From: Pseudomonas sp. KNUC1026
Lineage (GTDB): Bacteria; Pseudomonadota; Gammaproteobacteria; Pseudomonadales; Pseudomonadaceae
Direction: 5' to 3'
DNA length: 64,000 nt
Assembly (NCBI RefSeq): GCF_021650705.1
Contig: NZ_CP087138.1
Coordinates: forward strand, 1,674,001-1,738,000
Shown here piece by piece: positions 1 to 8,547 of this stretch. A model generated the notes under the pieces. That model searched no databases, was not told the origin of the DNA, and worked only from the letters and a program-made list of their open reading frames with translations. The position numbers were made by a program, and so were the translations under genes. Numbering within the stretch: position 1 is the stretch's first letter; every line of letters starts with the position of its first letter.

Positions 1-389
1 GCGATCACCAGGCCCAAACGCTCCAGCGAACCCTGGGGGCCGCCGAGCCATTCCAGCAGGCGCGTGTTCTGCGAAGTGCTTTCGGTGTCACACCAGAGTT
101 TGGCCGGGCGCAACACCTGGCCGTCGGCATCGAGCATCACCAGCCCGTGCTGCTGGCCGGAAACACTCAAAGCCTGCACACGCTGGCCATCGACGCCTGC
201 AGCTGCCAGTGCCTGGGCAACCGCCTCGGTGAGCGCCCGGCGCCACTGCGCCGGGTCTTGCTCGCGGCGCCCGTGGGGGCCGCTGATCATCTCGTGGGCG
301 GCGCTGCCCACGCCCAGCACGCGGCCGCCTGCTGCATCGAGCAGCAGGGCCTTGGTGCCTTGGGTACCGCAGTCGATCCCCAGATACAT
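1..389 (-). CDS. mtlY: Xylulose/fructose-type sugar kinase, N-terminal part (FGGY family)
   Basis: Partial gene that runs off the left edge; only about 129 N-terminal residues are present. The start MYLGIDCGTQGTKALLLDA is the phosphate-1 ATP-binding motif of FGGY carbohydrate kinases, followed by the family segment SGQQHGLVMLD. It begins 15 bp after the mannitol dehydrogenase stop on the same strand, the position of mtlY (xylulose kinase) in the P. fluorescens mannitol operon. It would phosphorylate the ketose made from the polyol (xylulose from arabitol; the separate fructokinase gene mtlZ would lie outside the window). Kinase family is clear; the exact sugar is inferred from context. Confidence 0.85.
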   Translation of the reverse strand, partial: MYLGIDCGTQGTKALLLDAAGGRVLGVGSAAHEMISGPHGRREQDPAQWRRALTEAVAQALAAAGVDGQRVQALSVSGQQHGLVMLDADGQVLRPAKLWCDTESTSQNTRLLEWLGGPQGSLERLGLVI

Positions 390-404
390 GCTGGCGGCTC
401 CTGG

Positions 405-1898
405 TCAGTCCTTGCCCAGCAGGGCGTTGAGTGTCCCGTCAACGCCCAGAGTGCGCAGGTTGTGCAATTGCCGCTCGAAGGCGGCGACGAACGCCGGGGA
501 GTTGGGCAGCGTTTGCCCGAATATTTCTTCGGCGCCCAGCAGGCGCGCCGTCAAGCTTGCGTCCTCTGACACCAGGCTGCGGCAAAAGTCCGCACGCGGG
601 TCGACGATGCGGTAATCGCCCAGGCCCTTGAGGTAGAGCGCCCAGGCGGCGACCACCAGTGCGCCACGGTCGAGATCGCCGCCGCTTTGCACCAGTTGAT
701 TGAGCGTCGGCACCGTGAACTTGGGAAACTTCGACGAACCGTCGGAGCACACTCGTTCCAGCTGGTCGGCGATGGCCTGGTTGGAGAACCGCTCGATCAG
801 CTTGGCCTTGTAGGCGCTGAGGTCGATGCCTGGTACTGGCGCCAGCTGCGGGGTGACGTCGCGGTCCATGTAGGTGGCGATGTACTCGACGAACAGCGGG
901 TCGTTCATGGTTTCGTGGACGAAGCGATAGCCCTTGAGTGTGCCCAGGTAGGTCAGCGCCAGGTGGCTGCCGTTGAGCAGCTTGATCTTCATTTCTTCGT
1001 AGGGGGTTACGTCAGCGGTGAACTGCACGCCGACGTCTTCCCAGGCCGGGCGGCCGGCGCAGAAGTTGTCTTCCAGAACCCATTGCACGAAGGGCTCGCA
1101 CACCACCGGCCAGGTGTCGTCCACGCCGTGTTCTTCCAGCAATTGCTGGCGGTGGGCGGTGCTGGTCATCGGCGTGATGCGGTCGACCATGGCGTTGGGG
1201 AAGCTCACCTGCTGCTCGATCCACTCGGCCAGGCCCTGGCCGTAGGCGTCGCCTGCCAGCCGGGCGAACGCCAGCAACGCCTTGCGCGCCACCTGGCCGT
1301 TGTGCGGCAGGTTATCGCAACTCATCACCGTGAACGGCCCACGCCCGGCTTCGCGCCGGCGTTGCAGCGCCGCGCAGAGAAAACCGAAGACGGTGGTGGG
1401 CGCGCCGGGGTTGGCCAGGTCGTGTTGCACTGGCGGCAGGTTCGCCATGAACTGGCCGGTGCTGTCGTCGATGCAGTAGCCGCCTTCGGTGATGGTCAGC
1501 GAAACGATGCGGATGTTCGGCTCGGCCATTTTTTCGATCAGCGCCTGCGGGCTGTCGTGGGCCAGCAGCATGTCGGTCATCGCGCCGATCACCCGCACTT
1601 CAGTGTCGGGGCTGTCGCCCAGTTCATAGAGGGTGAACAGGTAATCCTGTGCGGCCAGGTCGTCGCGGGCCTTGCGGTCTTCGGCACGCACGCCGGCGCC
1701 GCAGATGCCCCAGTCCAGCGCCTTGCCCTGGTTCATCAGGGCATCGGTGTAGAACGCCTGGTGGGCGCGGTGGAAACCGCCCACGCCGAAATGCAGGATG
1801 CCGTCGCCGATCTTGTCGATCTGATACGCCGGCAGTTTCACCTCCGGGGCCAGGTCATCGAGGTTGGCGAAGCTCAGTTTCACAGGGTGTGCGCTCAT
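405..1898 (-). CDS. mtlD: Mannitol 2-dehydrogenase (polyol-specific long-chain dehydrogenase)
   Basis: Cytosolic NAD-dependent oxidation of D-mannitol to fructose; the family also oxidises arabitol and sorbitol. The protein is 497 residues, normal for the family. The N-terminal nucleotide-binding part carries HFGVGGFHRAHQAFYTDAL, and the catalytic segment KIKLLNGSHLAL supplies the Lys, Asn and His of the long-chain polyol dehydrogenases. The start MSAHPVKLSF is chosen because the 28 residues before it are arginine-rich read-through of the mtlK tail. It lies between mtlK and the sugar kinase in one leftward operon, so it receives polyol imported by MtlEFGK. Confidence 0.95.
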   Translation of the reverse strand: MSAHPVKLSFANLDDLAPEVKLPAYQIDKIGDGILHFGVGGFHRAHQAFYTDALMNQGKALDWGICGAGVRAEDRKARDDLAAQDYLFTLYELGDSPDTEVRVIGAMTDMLLAHDSPQALIEKMAEPNIRIVSLTITEGGYCIDDSTGQFMANLPPVQHDLANPGAPTTVFGFLCAALQRRREAGRGPFTVMSCDNLPHNGQVARKALLAFARLAGDAYGQGLAEWIEQQVSFPNAMVDRITPMTSTAHRQQLLEEHGVDDTWPVVCEPFVQWVLEDNFCAGRPAWEDVGVQFTADVTPYEEMKIKLLNGSHLALTYLGTLKGYRFVHETMNDPLFVEYIATYMDRDVTPQLAPVPGIDLSAYKAKLIERFSNQAIADQLERVCSDGSSKFPKFTVPTLNQLVQSGGDLDRGALVVAAWALYLKGLGDYRIVDPRADFCRSLVSEDASLTARLLGAEEIFGQTLPNSPAFVAAFERQLHNLRTLGVDGTLNALLGKD

Positions 1899-1921
1899 GG
1901 GAACTCCAGTGCTGTGTTCAG

Positions 1922-3024
1922 TCAGGCGGCGGCGCGCAGTGCGAGGGGCACGGCGGCGCCGTTGGCGTCGAACAGGTGGCAATGCTCAGGGGCCAGGTGC
2001 AGCGTCAGGCGCCCGCCGTAGGGTTGTCCAGGTCGCCGCGCAGGCGCAGGGTCAGTGGCTCACCGGTGTCGGTGCGCACGTGGCAGAAGGTGTCGCTGCC
2101 CAGGCGTTCACTCACGTCTGCGGTCACTGCAAGGCCGGGCTGGCCGGCGGCTGCCAGTTCCAGGTGCTCAGGGCGGATGCCCAGGGTCACGGCATCGCCG
2201 GGTTGCAGGCTGCCGTTGACACGCGGCAGGGTAAGGGCCAGCCCCGCATCGAGTTCGACCTCGCAACCGGCGGCGCCCAGGCGGCTCACGCGGCCTTTGA
2301 GAAAGCCCATTTTCGGCGTGCCGAGAAAGCCCGCCACGAACAGGTTCGCCGGGTGGTGATAGAGCTCCAGCGGCGAGCCGACCTGCTCGATGCGCCCGCC
2401 ATTGAGCACCACCACCTTGTCGGCCAGGGTCATGGCTTCGACCTGGTCATGGGTCACGTAGATCATGGTGGCCTGCAGCTCCTGGTGCAGGCGCGCCAAT
2501 TCCAGGCGCATCTGCACACGCAGGGCGGCATCCAGGTTCGACAGCGGCTCGTCGAACAGGAAAATCTTCGGTTGGCGCACGATCGCCCGGCCGATCGCCA
2601 CGCGCTGGCGCTGGCCGCCGGAGAGCTGTTTGGGCTTGCGTTCGAGCAGGTGCGTCAGCTCAAGGATGCGCGCGGCATCGTCGACCTTGCGCTTGACCTC
2701 GGCCTTGGGTACACCGGCCAGGTCCAGGGCGAAGCTCATGTTCTTGCGCACGGTCATGTGCGGGTACAACGCGTAGGTCTGGAACACCATGGCCAGGTCG
2801 CGCTTGGCCGGTGGCGTCTGGGTGATGTCGCGGCCATCGAGCTCGATGTGGCCGCTGCTCACCTCCTCAAGGCCTGCGATCAACCGCAGCAGGGTAGATT
2901 TGCCGCAGCCGGAGGGGCCGACGAACACGACGAATTCGCGGTCGCGCACTTCCAGGTCCACGCCCTTGATGATCTGCAGCTCTTCGAAGCCTTTTTTCAG
3001 GTCTTTCAGTTTCAACGTTGCCAT
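1922..3024 (-). CDS. mtlK: Polyol ABC transporter ATPase (single-base frameshift near the C-terminus)
   Basis: ATP-binding subunit that powers mannitol/sorbitol/arabitol import with MtlF and MtlG. Seen: Walker [11 protein letters not shown]-loop, signature [14 protein letters not shown], Walker [13 protein letters not shown] and the switch histidine in [10 protein letters not shown], followed by a MalK-type regulatory domain. As given, the frame ends early at 2005 (after [10 protein letters not shown]). Adding one base in the short C run near 2021-2025 restores ...[19 protein letters not shown]... down to a TGA at 1922-1924, giving 367 residues, the usual length. The shift is either an assembly error or a 27-residue C-terminal loss. 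The distance to mtlD (23 bp) fits the restored stop better. Confidence 0.9.
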
Positions 3025-3051
3025 GGCAGCGTTCCTCGCAAAGGGTAGGGA

Positions 3052-3885
3052 TCACTTCACCGCGCCGAACGACAGCCCGCGCACCAACTGCTTCTGGCTG
3101 ATCCAGCCGAAGATCAGGATCGGCGCGCAGGCCAGGGTCGAAACGGCCGAGAGCTTGGCCCAGAACAGGCCTTCGGGGCTTGAGTAGGAGGCGATCAACG
3201 CGGTAAGCGGCGCCGCTTGCGAGCTGGTCAGGTTCAGCGACCAGAACGCCTCGTTCCAGCACAGGATCAGCGACAGCAGCACTGTGGACGCCAGGCCGCC
3301 CTTGCTGATCGGCAACAGCACGCGGACCATCTCCTGCAGCAGGGTGGCGCCGTCCAGGCGTGCGGCTTCGAGGATGTCGCGGGGGATGTCCTTGAAGTAG
3401 GTGTACACCATCCACACCACGATCGGCAGGTTCACCAGGGTGTAGATGATGATCAGCCCCAGCTTGCTGTCCAGCAGCCCCGCACCCTTGGCCAGCAGGT
3501 AGATGGGCATCAGCACGCCCACCGGCGGCAGCATCTTGGTCGAGAGCATCCACAGCAGGGTCTGCTTGGTACGCTTGGTCTCGTAGAAGGCCATCGAATA
3601 AGCCGCCGGCACTGCGATCAGCAAGCTCAACAAGGTTGCGCTGAAGGAAATGGCCACCGAGTTCCAGGCGAAGTGCAGGTAGTCGCTGCGTTCCTGGATA
3701 TGGGTGTAGTTCTCCAGTGTCGGGTGGAAGAAGAACAGCGGCGGCGTGGCGAAGGCGTCGATCTCGGTCTTGAAGCTGGTCATCACCATCCACAGGATGG
3801 GGAAGAAGATCAGCAGCGCGATCAACCACGACAGGCCACCCAGGCCGATGGCCTGAAGGCGGCGGGAAGTTTTCAAGGTCATCAT
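3052..3885 (-). CDS. mtlG: Polyol ABC transporter permease, MalG type
   Basis: Inner-membrane permease of the mannitol ABC importer, 277 residues with six predicted membrane segments. The N-terminal segment GLSWLIALLIFFPILWMV is followed by the periplasmic loop typical of MalG-like proteins. The EAA loop EAARLDGATLLQEMVRVLLP, which contacts the ATPase, is intact. Two adjacent Met codons (3885, 3882) can start it. It lies 10 bp after mtlF and 27 bp before mtlK in the same leftward operon. The assignment rests on family motifs plus conserved gene order. Confidence 0.93.
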   Translation of the reverse strand: MMTLKTSRRLQAIGLGGLSWLIALLIFFPILWMVMTSFKTEIDAFATPPLFFFHPTLENYTHIQERSDYLHFAWNSVAISFSATLLSLLIAVPAAYSMAFYETKRTKQTLLWMLSTKMLPPVGVLMPIYLLAKGAGLLDSKLGLIIIYTLVNLPIVVWMVYTYFKDIPRDILEAARLDGATLLQEMVRVLLPISKGGLASTVLLSLILCWNEAFWSLNLTSSQAAPLTALIASYSSPEGLFWAKLSAVSTLACAPILIFGWISQKQLVRGLSFGAVK

Positions 3886-3895
3886 GGCAGCGCCC

Positions 3896-4822
3896 TCAGC
3901 CCTGGTCGGTCAGGTTTTTGCCGATCATGCGAACCAGCACGATGGCAGCGATATTGGCGATCACCACGGCGATCAGGCCACCGGCCGAGGCCATGCCCAC
4001 GTCGAACTGCACCAGTGCCTGGTTGTAGATCAGGTAGGCCAGGTTGGTGGAGGCAAAGCCCGGGCCGCCATTGGTGGTGGTGAAGATCTCGGCGAACACC
4101 GACAGCAGGAAGATCGTCTCGATCATCACTACCACAGCGATCGGGCGGGCCAGGTGCGGCAGAGTCAGGTGCCAGAAGATCGCCAGCGGGCCGGCACCAT
4201 CCAGGCGTGCGGCTTCCTTCTGCTCCAGGTCCTGGGACTGCATGGCGGTCATCAGCAGCAGGATGGCGAACGGCAGCCACTGCCAGGCCACGATCAGGAT
4301 GATCGAGAGCAACGGGTAGGTGGCGAGCCAGTCGACCGGCTGAGCCCCGAACAGCCGCCACACCGCCGCCAGGATGCCGGACACCGGGTGGAAGATCAGG
4401 TTCTTGAACACCAGCGCGCCCACCGTGGGCATGATGAAGAACGGCGAGATCAGCATGACCCGCACAATCCCGCGCCCGAAGAACTCACTGGCCTCCAGCA
4501 AGGCGGCGATCAGCACCCCGCCGATCACGCTGATCAGCAGCACGCTGACCACCAGCAGCACGGTGTTCCAGGCGCCCGGCAGGAAGCCCGAGTCGGTCAG
4601 GAAGAAGCTGAAGTTTTCAAGGCCGACGAAGTCGTTTTCACCGGGGTAGAGCAGGTTGAAGCGGATCAGCGAGAAGTACAGCGTCATCCCGAGCGGGACG
4701 ATCATCCAGAGCAGCAGCAAGGCCACCGACGGGCTGACCAGGAACCAGCCCGGATTGCTCGTGCGGCGCCGTGCGGCGCCGGCAGCGTGAGCTGCTGGCA
4801 CCTTGGCGATGGGGGTAGTCAT
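3896..4822 (-). CDS. mtlF: Polyol ABC transporter permease, MalF type
   Basis: Second permease of the mannitol importer, 308 residues. The hydrophobic segments begin with FLVSPSVALLLLWMIVPLGM. The EAA motif EAARLDGAGPLAIFWHLTLP lies in the usual place before the last two membrane helices, and TTTNGGPGFASTNLAYLIY is typical of sugar/polyol permeases. It follows mtlE after 72 bp that contain a GC-rich hairpin and precedes mtlG by 10 bp. It would pair with MtlG to form the channel. Confidence 0.93.
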   Translation of the reverse strand: MTTPIAKVPAAHAAGAARRRTSNPGWFLVSPSVALLLLWMIVPLGMTLYFSLIRFNLLYPGENDFVGLENFSFFLTDSGFLPGAWNTVLLVVSVLLISVIGGVLIAALLEASEFFGRGIVRVMLISPFFIMPTVGALVFKNLIFHPVSGILAAVWRLFGAQPVDWLATYPLLSIILIVAWQWLPFAILLLMTAMQSQDLEQKEAARLDGAGPLAIFWHLTLPHLARPIAVVVMIETIFLLSVFAEIFTTTNGGPGFASTNLAYLIYNQALVQFDVGMASAGGLIAVVIANIAAIVLVRMIGKNLTDQG

Positions 4823-4853
4823 GGCATGCGTACCTGTGCGTGGCCGAGGGGGA

Positions 4854-4876
4854 GGCCACCCCGCAGCGGGGCGGCC
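4854..4876 (-). promoter_or_regulatory. Intercistronic hairpin between mtlE and mtlF
   Basis: An 11-base arm (GGCCACCCCGC) and its near-complement (GCGGGGCGGCC, one mismatch) around a single base lie in the 72-bp mtlE-mtlF gap. There is no U-tract, so it is not a typical terminator. In ABC importer operons such hairpins after the binding-protein gene often protect its mRNA and raise binding protein over permease. That role is inferred here. Confidence 0.5.
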
Positions 4877-4894
4877 AGGCCGGGGAGCGGTCGG

Positions 4895-6199
4895 TTACTT
4901 GGGGTAGCCGGCGCGTTTCATCTCACGCTCGGTACTGGACTGCGCGGCGGCCAGCGCCTGGTCGGGGCTCATCTGGCCGGTCAGCGCACCCGAGAAGATC
5001 TTGCCCACGGCTGTGCCGATGGCCTGGAACTCGGGAATGGTGACCAGCTGGATACCCACGTAAGGTTTGCTGTCGGTGGCGGCCGGGTTTGCGACCTTGA
5101 GCGATTCCAGCGTGACCTTGGCGAACGGTGCGGCCTTCATGTAGGCCTCGCTGTAGGTCGAGGCACGGGTGCCTGGCGGAACGTTGGCGATGCCGTCCTT
5201 GTCTGCGACCAGCTTGGCGTAGGCCTCGGAGGTGGCCCAGGCGGAAAAGGTCTTGGCGGCGTCCTGTTTCTTCGAGCTGGTGGGGATCGCCAGCGCCCAG
5301 GAGTACAGCCATGAGGTGCCGTTCTCGGTGCTCTGGTGCGGCGCGAAGGTGAACCCTACGCTGTCGGCCACTTTGCTCTGGGCTTTGTCGGTCACGAACG
5401 AGCCTGCCACCGACGCGTCGACCCAGATGGCGCACTTGCCGCTGTTGAACAGCGCCAGGTTTTCGTTGAAGCCATTGCTGGAGGCACCGGGCGGGCCGGA
5501 TTTCTTCATGTTGTCGACGTAGAACGTGAGCGCCTTTTTCCACGAATCGGTGGCGAACTGCGGCTTCCAGCTCTTATCGAACCAGCTGCCGCCGTAGCCA
5601 TTGGCAAGGGTGGTGATCAGCGCCATGTTCTCGCCCCAACCCGGCTTGCCGCGCAGGCACAGCCCGTACTGGTCCTTGCTCTTGTCGGTGAGTTTTTCGG
5701 CGAATTCGCCGATCTGGTCCCAGGTGGGTTTTTCCGGCATCGAAAGCCCGGCCTCTTTGAACAGATCGGTGCGGTAGTAGGTGATGGAGCTTTCGGCGTA
5801 GAAGGGCAGTGCATAGAGCTTGCCGCCCACCGACAACCCTTCGCGAACCGAGGGGAAGACGTCGTCGAGGTTGTAGTCCTTGGGCAGGTCGGTCATCGGC
5901 ACCAGCCAGTTCTTCTGGCCCCAGAGGGAAGCTTCGTACATGCCGATGGTCAGCACATCGAACTGGCCGCCCTGGGTGGCGATGTCGGTGGTCAGGCGCT
6001 GGCGCAGGACGTTTTCTTCCAGTACCACCCAGTTCAGTTTGATATCAGGGTGCTGATCCTCGAAAGCCTTCGACAGCTTCTGCATGCGGATCATGTCGGA
6101 GTTGTTGACCGTGGCGATGGTCAGTGTGGTGTCCGCCTGGGCGTGCCCAGCAAGGCCAAGGCAGGCTGCAGCCAGCCATGCGTGTGCTCGAATGCGCAT
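4895..6199 (-). CDS. mtlE: Polyol ABC transporter periplasmic binding protein
   Basis: Periplasmic sugar-alcohol binding protein, 434 residues, first gene of the mtl operon. The start MRIRAHAWLAAACLGLAGHA is a signal peptide with cleavage expected after HAQA, and a GGGAGAG ribosome site lies just upstream. The earlier in-frame Met at 6280 would put 27 non-signal residues in front and is rejected. The body is a family-1 extracellular solute-binding protein (GKLYALPFYAESSITYYRTD, segments with many Trp/Tyr). The mtlR activator gene found near this operon in other pseudomonads is not adjacent here. Confidence 0.95.
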   Translation of the reverse strand: MRIRAHAWLAAACLGLAGHAQADTTLTIATVNNSDMIRMQKLSKAFEDQHPDIKLNWVVLEENVLRQRLTTDIATQGGQFDVLTIGMYEASLWGQKNWLVPMTDLPKDYNLDDVFPSVREGLSVGGKLYALPFYAESSITYYRTDLFKEAGLSMPEKPTWDQIGEFAEKLTDKSKDQYGLCLRGKPGWGENMALITTLANGYGGSWFDKSWKPQFATDSWKKALTFYVDNMKKSGPPGASSNGFNENLALFNSGKCAIWVDASVAGSFVTDKAQSKVADSVGFTFAPHQSTENGTSWLYSWALAIPTSSKKQDAAKTFSAWATSEAYAKLVADKDGIANVPPGTRASTYSEAYMKAAPFAKVTLESLKVANPAATDSKPYVGIQLVTIPEFQAIGTAVGKIFSGALTGQMSPDQALAAAQSSTEREMKRAGYPK

Positions 6200-6224
6200 C
6201 GTGCTCTCCCGTTTATTGTTGTTC

Positions 6225-6250
6225 GCGCCCGCCGGGTGCATGGCGGGCGC
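6225..6250 (-). promoter_or_regulatory. Perfect 9-bp inverted repeat in the mtlE leader
   Basis: GCGCCCGCC and GGCGGGCGC flank an 8-base loop, 25 bp upstream of the mtlE start. It would form a strong hairpin in the 5' untranslated mRNA, or could be a dyad operator. No U-tract follows, so I do not call it a terminator. Confidence 0.45.
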
Positions 6251-6337
6251 CTGTATTCCATTACAGCCCTGCTTGGCCATTCGAACAACGCCGGTGCGTC
6301 ACCCGGGCTGATACTTTCTTGCACACCGTGCCTGGTG

Positions 6338-6655
6338 TCAGTTGACCCCCGGCTGCACCTCTACCACGGTGCCATCGCTGCGATTGACCCGCACCAGCTT
6401 GCCGGCCATTTCGACCCATTGCGTACCAATGGCCGGTGCATTGAGGCCGCGCTGTTTCCAGTTGCGCACCTCACGGCTGGGGCGCGTGTAGTCGTCAGGC
6501 GCCCTCGCGCCGACCTGTGCCGGCTCGATGGCCAGGCCGCCGGGCATCACTTCAGGGCCGTCGGCTGGGGTGGGCTGGGCGGCCTGAACAGGCATGCCTG
6601 CGGCGGCCATGCAACCGCTCAATATCAGGGTGAGCATGAGGTGTCTGCTGTTCAT
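6338..6655 (-). CDS. Small exported RcnB-like protein
   Basis: A 105-residue protein with signal peptide MNSRHLMLTLILSGCMAAA (a Cys in this position could also be a lipobox cysteine). The C-terminal half, REVRNWKQRGLNAP...GTQWVEMAGKLVRVN, matches the compact RcnB pattern: a short helix, then a W-V/L turn and a terminal valine-rich strand. RcnB proteins are periplasmic and linked to Ni/Co homeostasis in E. coli, but most Pseudomonas members have no known role. The start at 6655 is preceded by GGAG; the earlier Met at 6679 lacks this. It stands between mtlE and a ModA-like gene, all leftward, 37 bp from the latter. Confidence 0.7.
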   Translation of the reverse strand: MNSRHLMLTLILSGCMAAAGMPVQAAQPTPADGPEVMPGGLAIEPAQVGARAPDDYTRPSREVRNWKQRGLNAPAIGTQWVEMAGKLVRVNRSDGTVVEVQPGVN

Positions 6656-6692
6656 CGAGGGCTCCACAAGGGTCGGCAATCAGGGATCGGGT

Positions 6693-7457
6693 TCAGCGCG
6701 CCACGCTGTCCAGGCCGGTGGCTTTGACGGTGGCCTGAGCGGTGGGCGCGGCCAGGTACTCTAGCAGCGCGGCCGCTTGCTGGGGATGCTCGGCCGCAGT
6801 AGGGATGCCGGCGGCGAAGCGGGTGACCGACTGCAGCGATTCCGGAATGGGCCCTGCAAAACGTGCGCCCTTGACCGGCAACAGCTCACTGACCTGCTGC
6901 AACCCCAGCGCAACCTCGCCCTTGGCCACCTCGCCGGCCACCGGTACGCGCGGGATCATGCGGGCTCGGCCCTGCATTTGTTCGCTGATGCCGAGTTTCT
7001 TGAACAGCTGGTCCTGGATGTACACGCCGCTGGCGCTGTCGGAATACCCGACCGAAGGCGCAGCGAGCAGGGCTGCCTTGAAGGCGGCTTCAGTAGAGAT
7101 ATCGGGCACCGGCGTGCCTTCACGCACCGCTACGCCAATGCGCGAGTCGGCGAGCTCGACACGGGAACCGGCGCGCACTTTGCCTTGCTTGATCAGGTCG
7201 TCCAGCGCATAGCCCACCATGATCACCACGTCCGCAGGCTCGCCGCGCGCCAGCCGATTGGGGATGGCCTGAGGCGCCTTGCCCATCGAGGGGCCAAGTT
7301 CGGTGTGCAGGGTATTGCCGCTGGCCTGTGCCCACTTGGGGCCGAGCTGTTCGTACGCAGCGGTGAAGCCGCCGGAGGTCATGACATTGACTTCGGCGGC
7401 CTGGCAGAGGGGAACGAGTGAAAGCAGCAGTGCGGGGAAAAGGCGGTAGCAGCGCAT
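6693..7457 (-). CDS. ModA-like periplasmic substrate-binding protein
   Basis: A 254-residue protein with signal peptide MRCYRLFPALLLSLVPLCQA, then VNVMTSGGFTAAYEQLGP, the first strand of the molybdate-type (PBP type II) binding fold. RGEPADVVIMVG and YSDSASGVYIQDQLFKKLG are standard ModA-family segments. No permease or ATPase gene is adjacent, so it is an orphan binding protein; many such orphans in pseudomonads are annotated only as substrate-binding domain proteins. Molybdate, sulfonate or a small organic acid are possible ligands. A hairpin overlaps its ribosome-binding site (7459-7489). Confidence 0.8.
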   Translation of the reverse strand: MRCYRLFPALLLSLVPLCQAAEVNVMTSGGFTAAYEQLGPKWAQASGNTLHTELGPSMGKAPQAIPNRLARGEPADVVIMVGYALDDLIKQGKVRAGSRVELADSRIGVAVREGTPVPDISTEAAFKAALLAAPSVGYSDSASGVYIQDQLFKKLGISEQMQGRARMIPRVPVAGEVAKGEVALGLQQVSELLPVKGARFAGPIPESLQSVTRFAAGIPTAAEHPQQAAALLEYLAAPTAQATVKATGLDSVAR

Positions 7458-7458
7458 C

Positions 7459-7489
7459 GGGGTTTTCCTTGTTGTTATCGGAAAACCCC
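7459..7489 (-). promoter_or_regulatory. 10-bp hairpin next to the ModA-like start codon
   Basis: On the minus strand, GGGGTTTTCC and GGAAAACCCC (perfect 10-bp arms, 11-base loop) end one base before the ATG. The only ribosome site candidate, AAGGA, straddles the loop and the 3' arm, so folding would hide it. This is a plausible translational switch; no U-tract follows, so it is not a terminator. Confidence 0.5.
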
Positions 7490-7498
7490 AAGGCTAGC

Positions 7499-7597
7499 TC
7501 ATTTGCCGTCCTGGCTGGATTTGTGGATCAGGTACATGGTGTAGGCGAACGAGCCGAGTGTGCCGGCGATGATGATTGCCATGATGAGACCGTCCAA
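7499..7597 (-). CDS. Predicted 32-residue single-span membrane protein
   Basis: A short frame begins with TTG seven bases after a strong GGAGG site: (M)DGLIMAIIIAGTLGSFAYTM and ends ...YLIHKSSQDGK. It is one hydrophobic helix with a charged C-terminal tail, typical of bacterial small membrane proteins. An internal ATG at 7582 is the alternative start but lacks a ribosome site at the right distance. It lies 41 bp upstream of the ModA-like gene on the same strand. I do not recognise the family; a role with the neighbouring binding protein is possible but unproven. Confidence 0.5.
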   Translation of the reverse strand: MDGLIMAIIIAGTLGSFAYTMYLIHKSSQDGK

Positions 7598-7709
7598 TGT
7601 GCACCTCCAGAAAAGGCATGAGTTTGGAATGGGGCCATCATGCGCCGGTGCACGGATGAGTAACAGCGGCAGATGTTCATCAAAAAAGCGTATCAGTTGA
7701 GCGCAGCCG

Positions 7710-8435
7710 TCACTCGCCGGGCAGCTCGTTGGGGCGCAGGTCGAATACCAGTACCTCGGCCTGTTCGCCTTCGCTCAGCGCCAGCGCTGTTTCACCCCGT
7801 ACCCGCAGGCCGTCACCGGCCTCCAGCCGCTGGCCGTTGACGGTGAGCGCGCCACGCGCCAGGTGTACATAGGCGTAGCGCTGCGGGCCCAGGTCCAGGC
7901 GAGCCTGTTCCCGGCCGTCGAACAGCCCTGCGTACACGCGGGCATCCTGGCGAACCTGCAAGGCCGCCGAAGCCCCATCGGCCTCAGGCGCAATGATCAG
8001 GCACAGCTGCCCGCGCTTTTGCGCCTGGCTGAAGTGCTGTTGCTGGTAGCGTGGCTTCGCCCCAGCCAACGCGGGAACGATCCAGATCTGCAGAAAGTGC
8101 ACCCCGTGTTCGCTCGAGGGGTTGTACTCGCTGTGGCGCACGCCAGTGCCGGCACTCATCAATTGCACGTCGCCCGGGCGGATGACCGAACCGGTCCCCA
8201 GGCTGTCCTGATGTTCGAGCGCGCCGTCCAGCACGTAGGAGAAGATTTCCATGTCTCGATGAGGGTGCTCACCGAACCCTTGGCCCGGCGCGACCCGGTC
8301 ATCGTTGATCACCAGCAGGTCCGAGAAGCCCTGCTGGTTCGGGTTGCGGTAGCTGGCGAAAGAAAAGGTGTGCCAGGACTTGAGCCAACCATGGTCGGCG
8401 CGGCCGCGGTCAGTGTTTTTACGCAATGTGAGCAT
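7710..8435 (-). CDS. Pirin family protein (bicupin, YhhW-like)
   Basis: A 241-residue cytosolic bicupin. The metal site is visible in GEHPHRDMEIFSYVLDG and in SAGTGVRHSEYNPS, which together give the His-x-His, His and Glu ligands of pirins such as E. coli YhhW. Characterised relatives show quercetin 2,3-dioxygenase activity in vitro; the physiological substrate is unknown. It begins with MLTLRKNTDRG, the usual start, and ends with LRPNELPGE. A LysR gene is transcribed divergently 112 bp away, so it may be a target of that regulator. Confidence 0.92.
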   Translation of the reverse strand: MLTLRKNTDRGRADHGWLKSWHTFSFASYRNPNQQGFSDLLVINDDRVAPGQGFGEHPHRDMEIFSYVLDGALEHQDSLGTGSVIRPGDVQLMSAGTGVRHSEYNPSSEHGVHFLQIWIVPALAGAKPRYQQQHFSQAQKRGQLCLIIAPEADGASAALQVRQDARVYAGLFDGREQARLDLGPQRYAYVHLARGALTVNGQRLEAGDGLRVRGETALALSEGEQAEVLVFDLRPNELPGE

Positions 8436-8547
8436 GGGAGCCTCCGATCGTATGCAGGGTTGGCAGCAGTGTACTGTGGCCTGACAGGTTCATTAAGGCG
8501 GCAATTGGCGTAATACTGTCTCACCTCAATGGACAATGGCGACTTGC

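Noticed and set aside
687..2021. Long plus-strand frame (444 codons) opposite mtlD
   Set aside because: Antisense shadow of a GC-rich gene: repetitive His/Gln/Val-rich translation, no ribosome site, and mtlD on the other strand has full family motifs.
3884..5314. Plus-strand frame of 476 codons opposite mtlF/mtlE
   Set aside because: Low-complexity His/Asp/Gln-rich translation without any domain; the minus-strand transporter genes explain the region.
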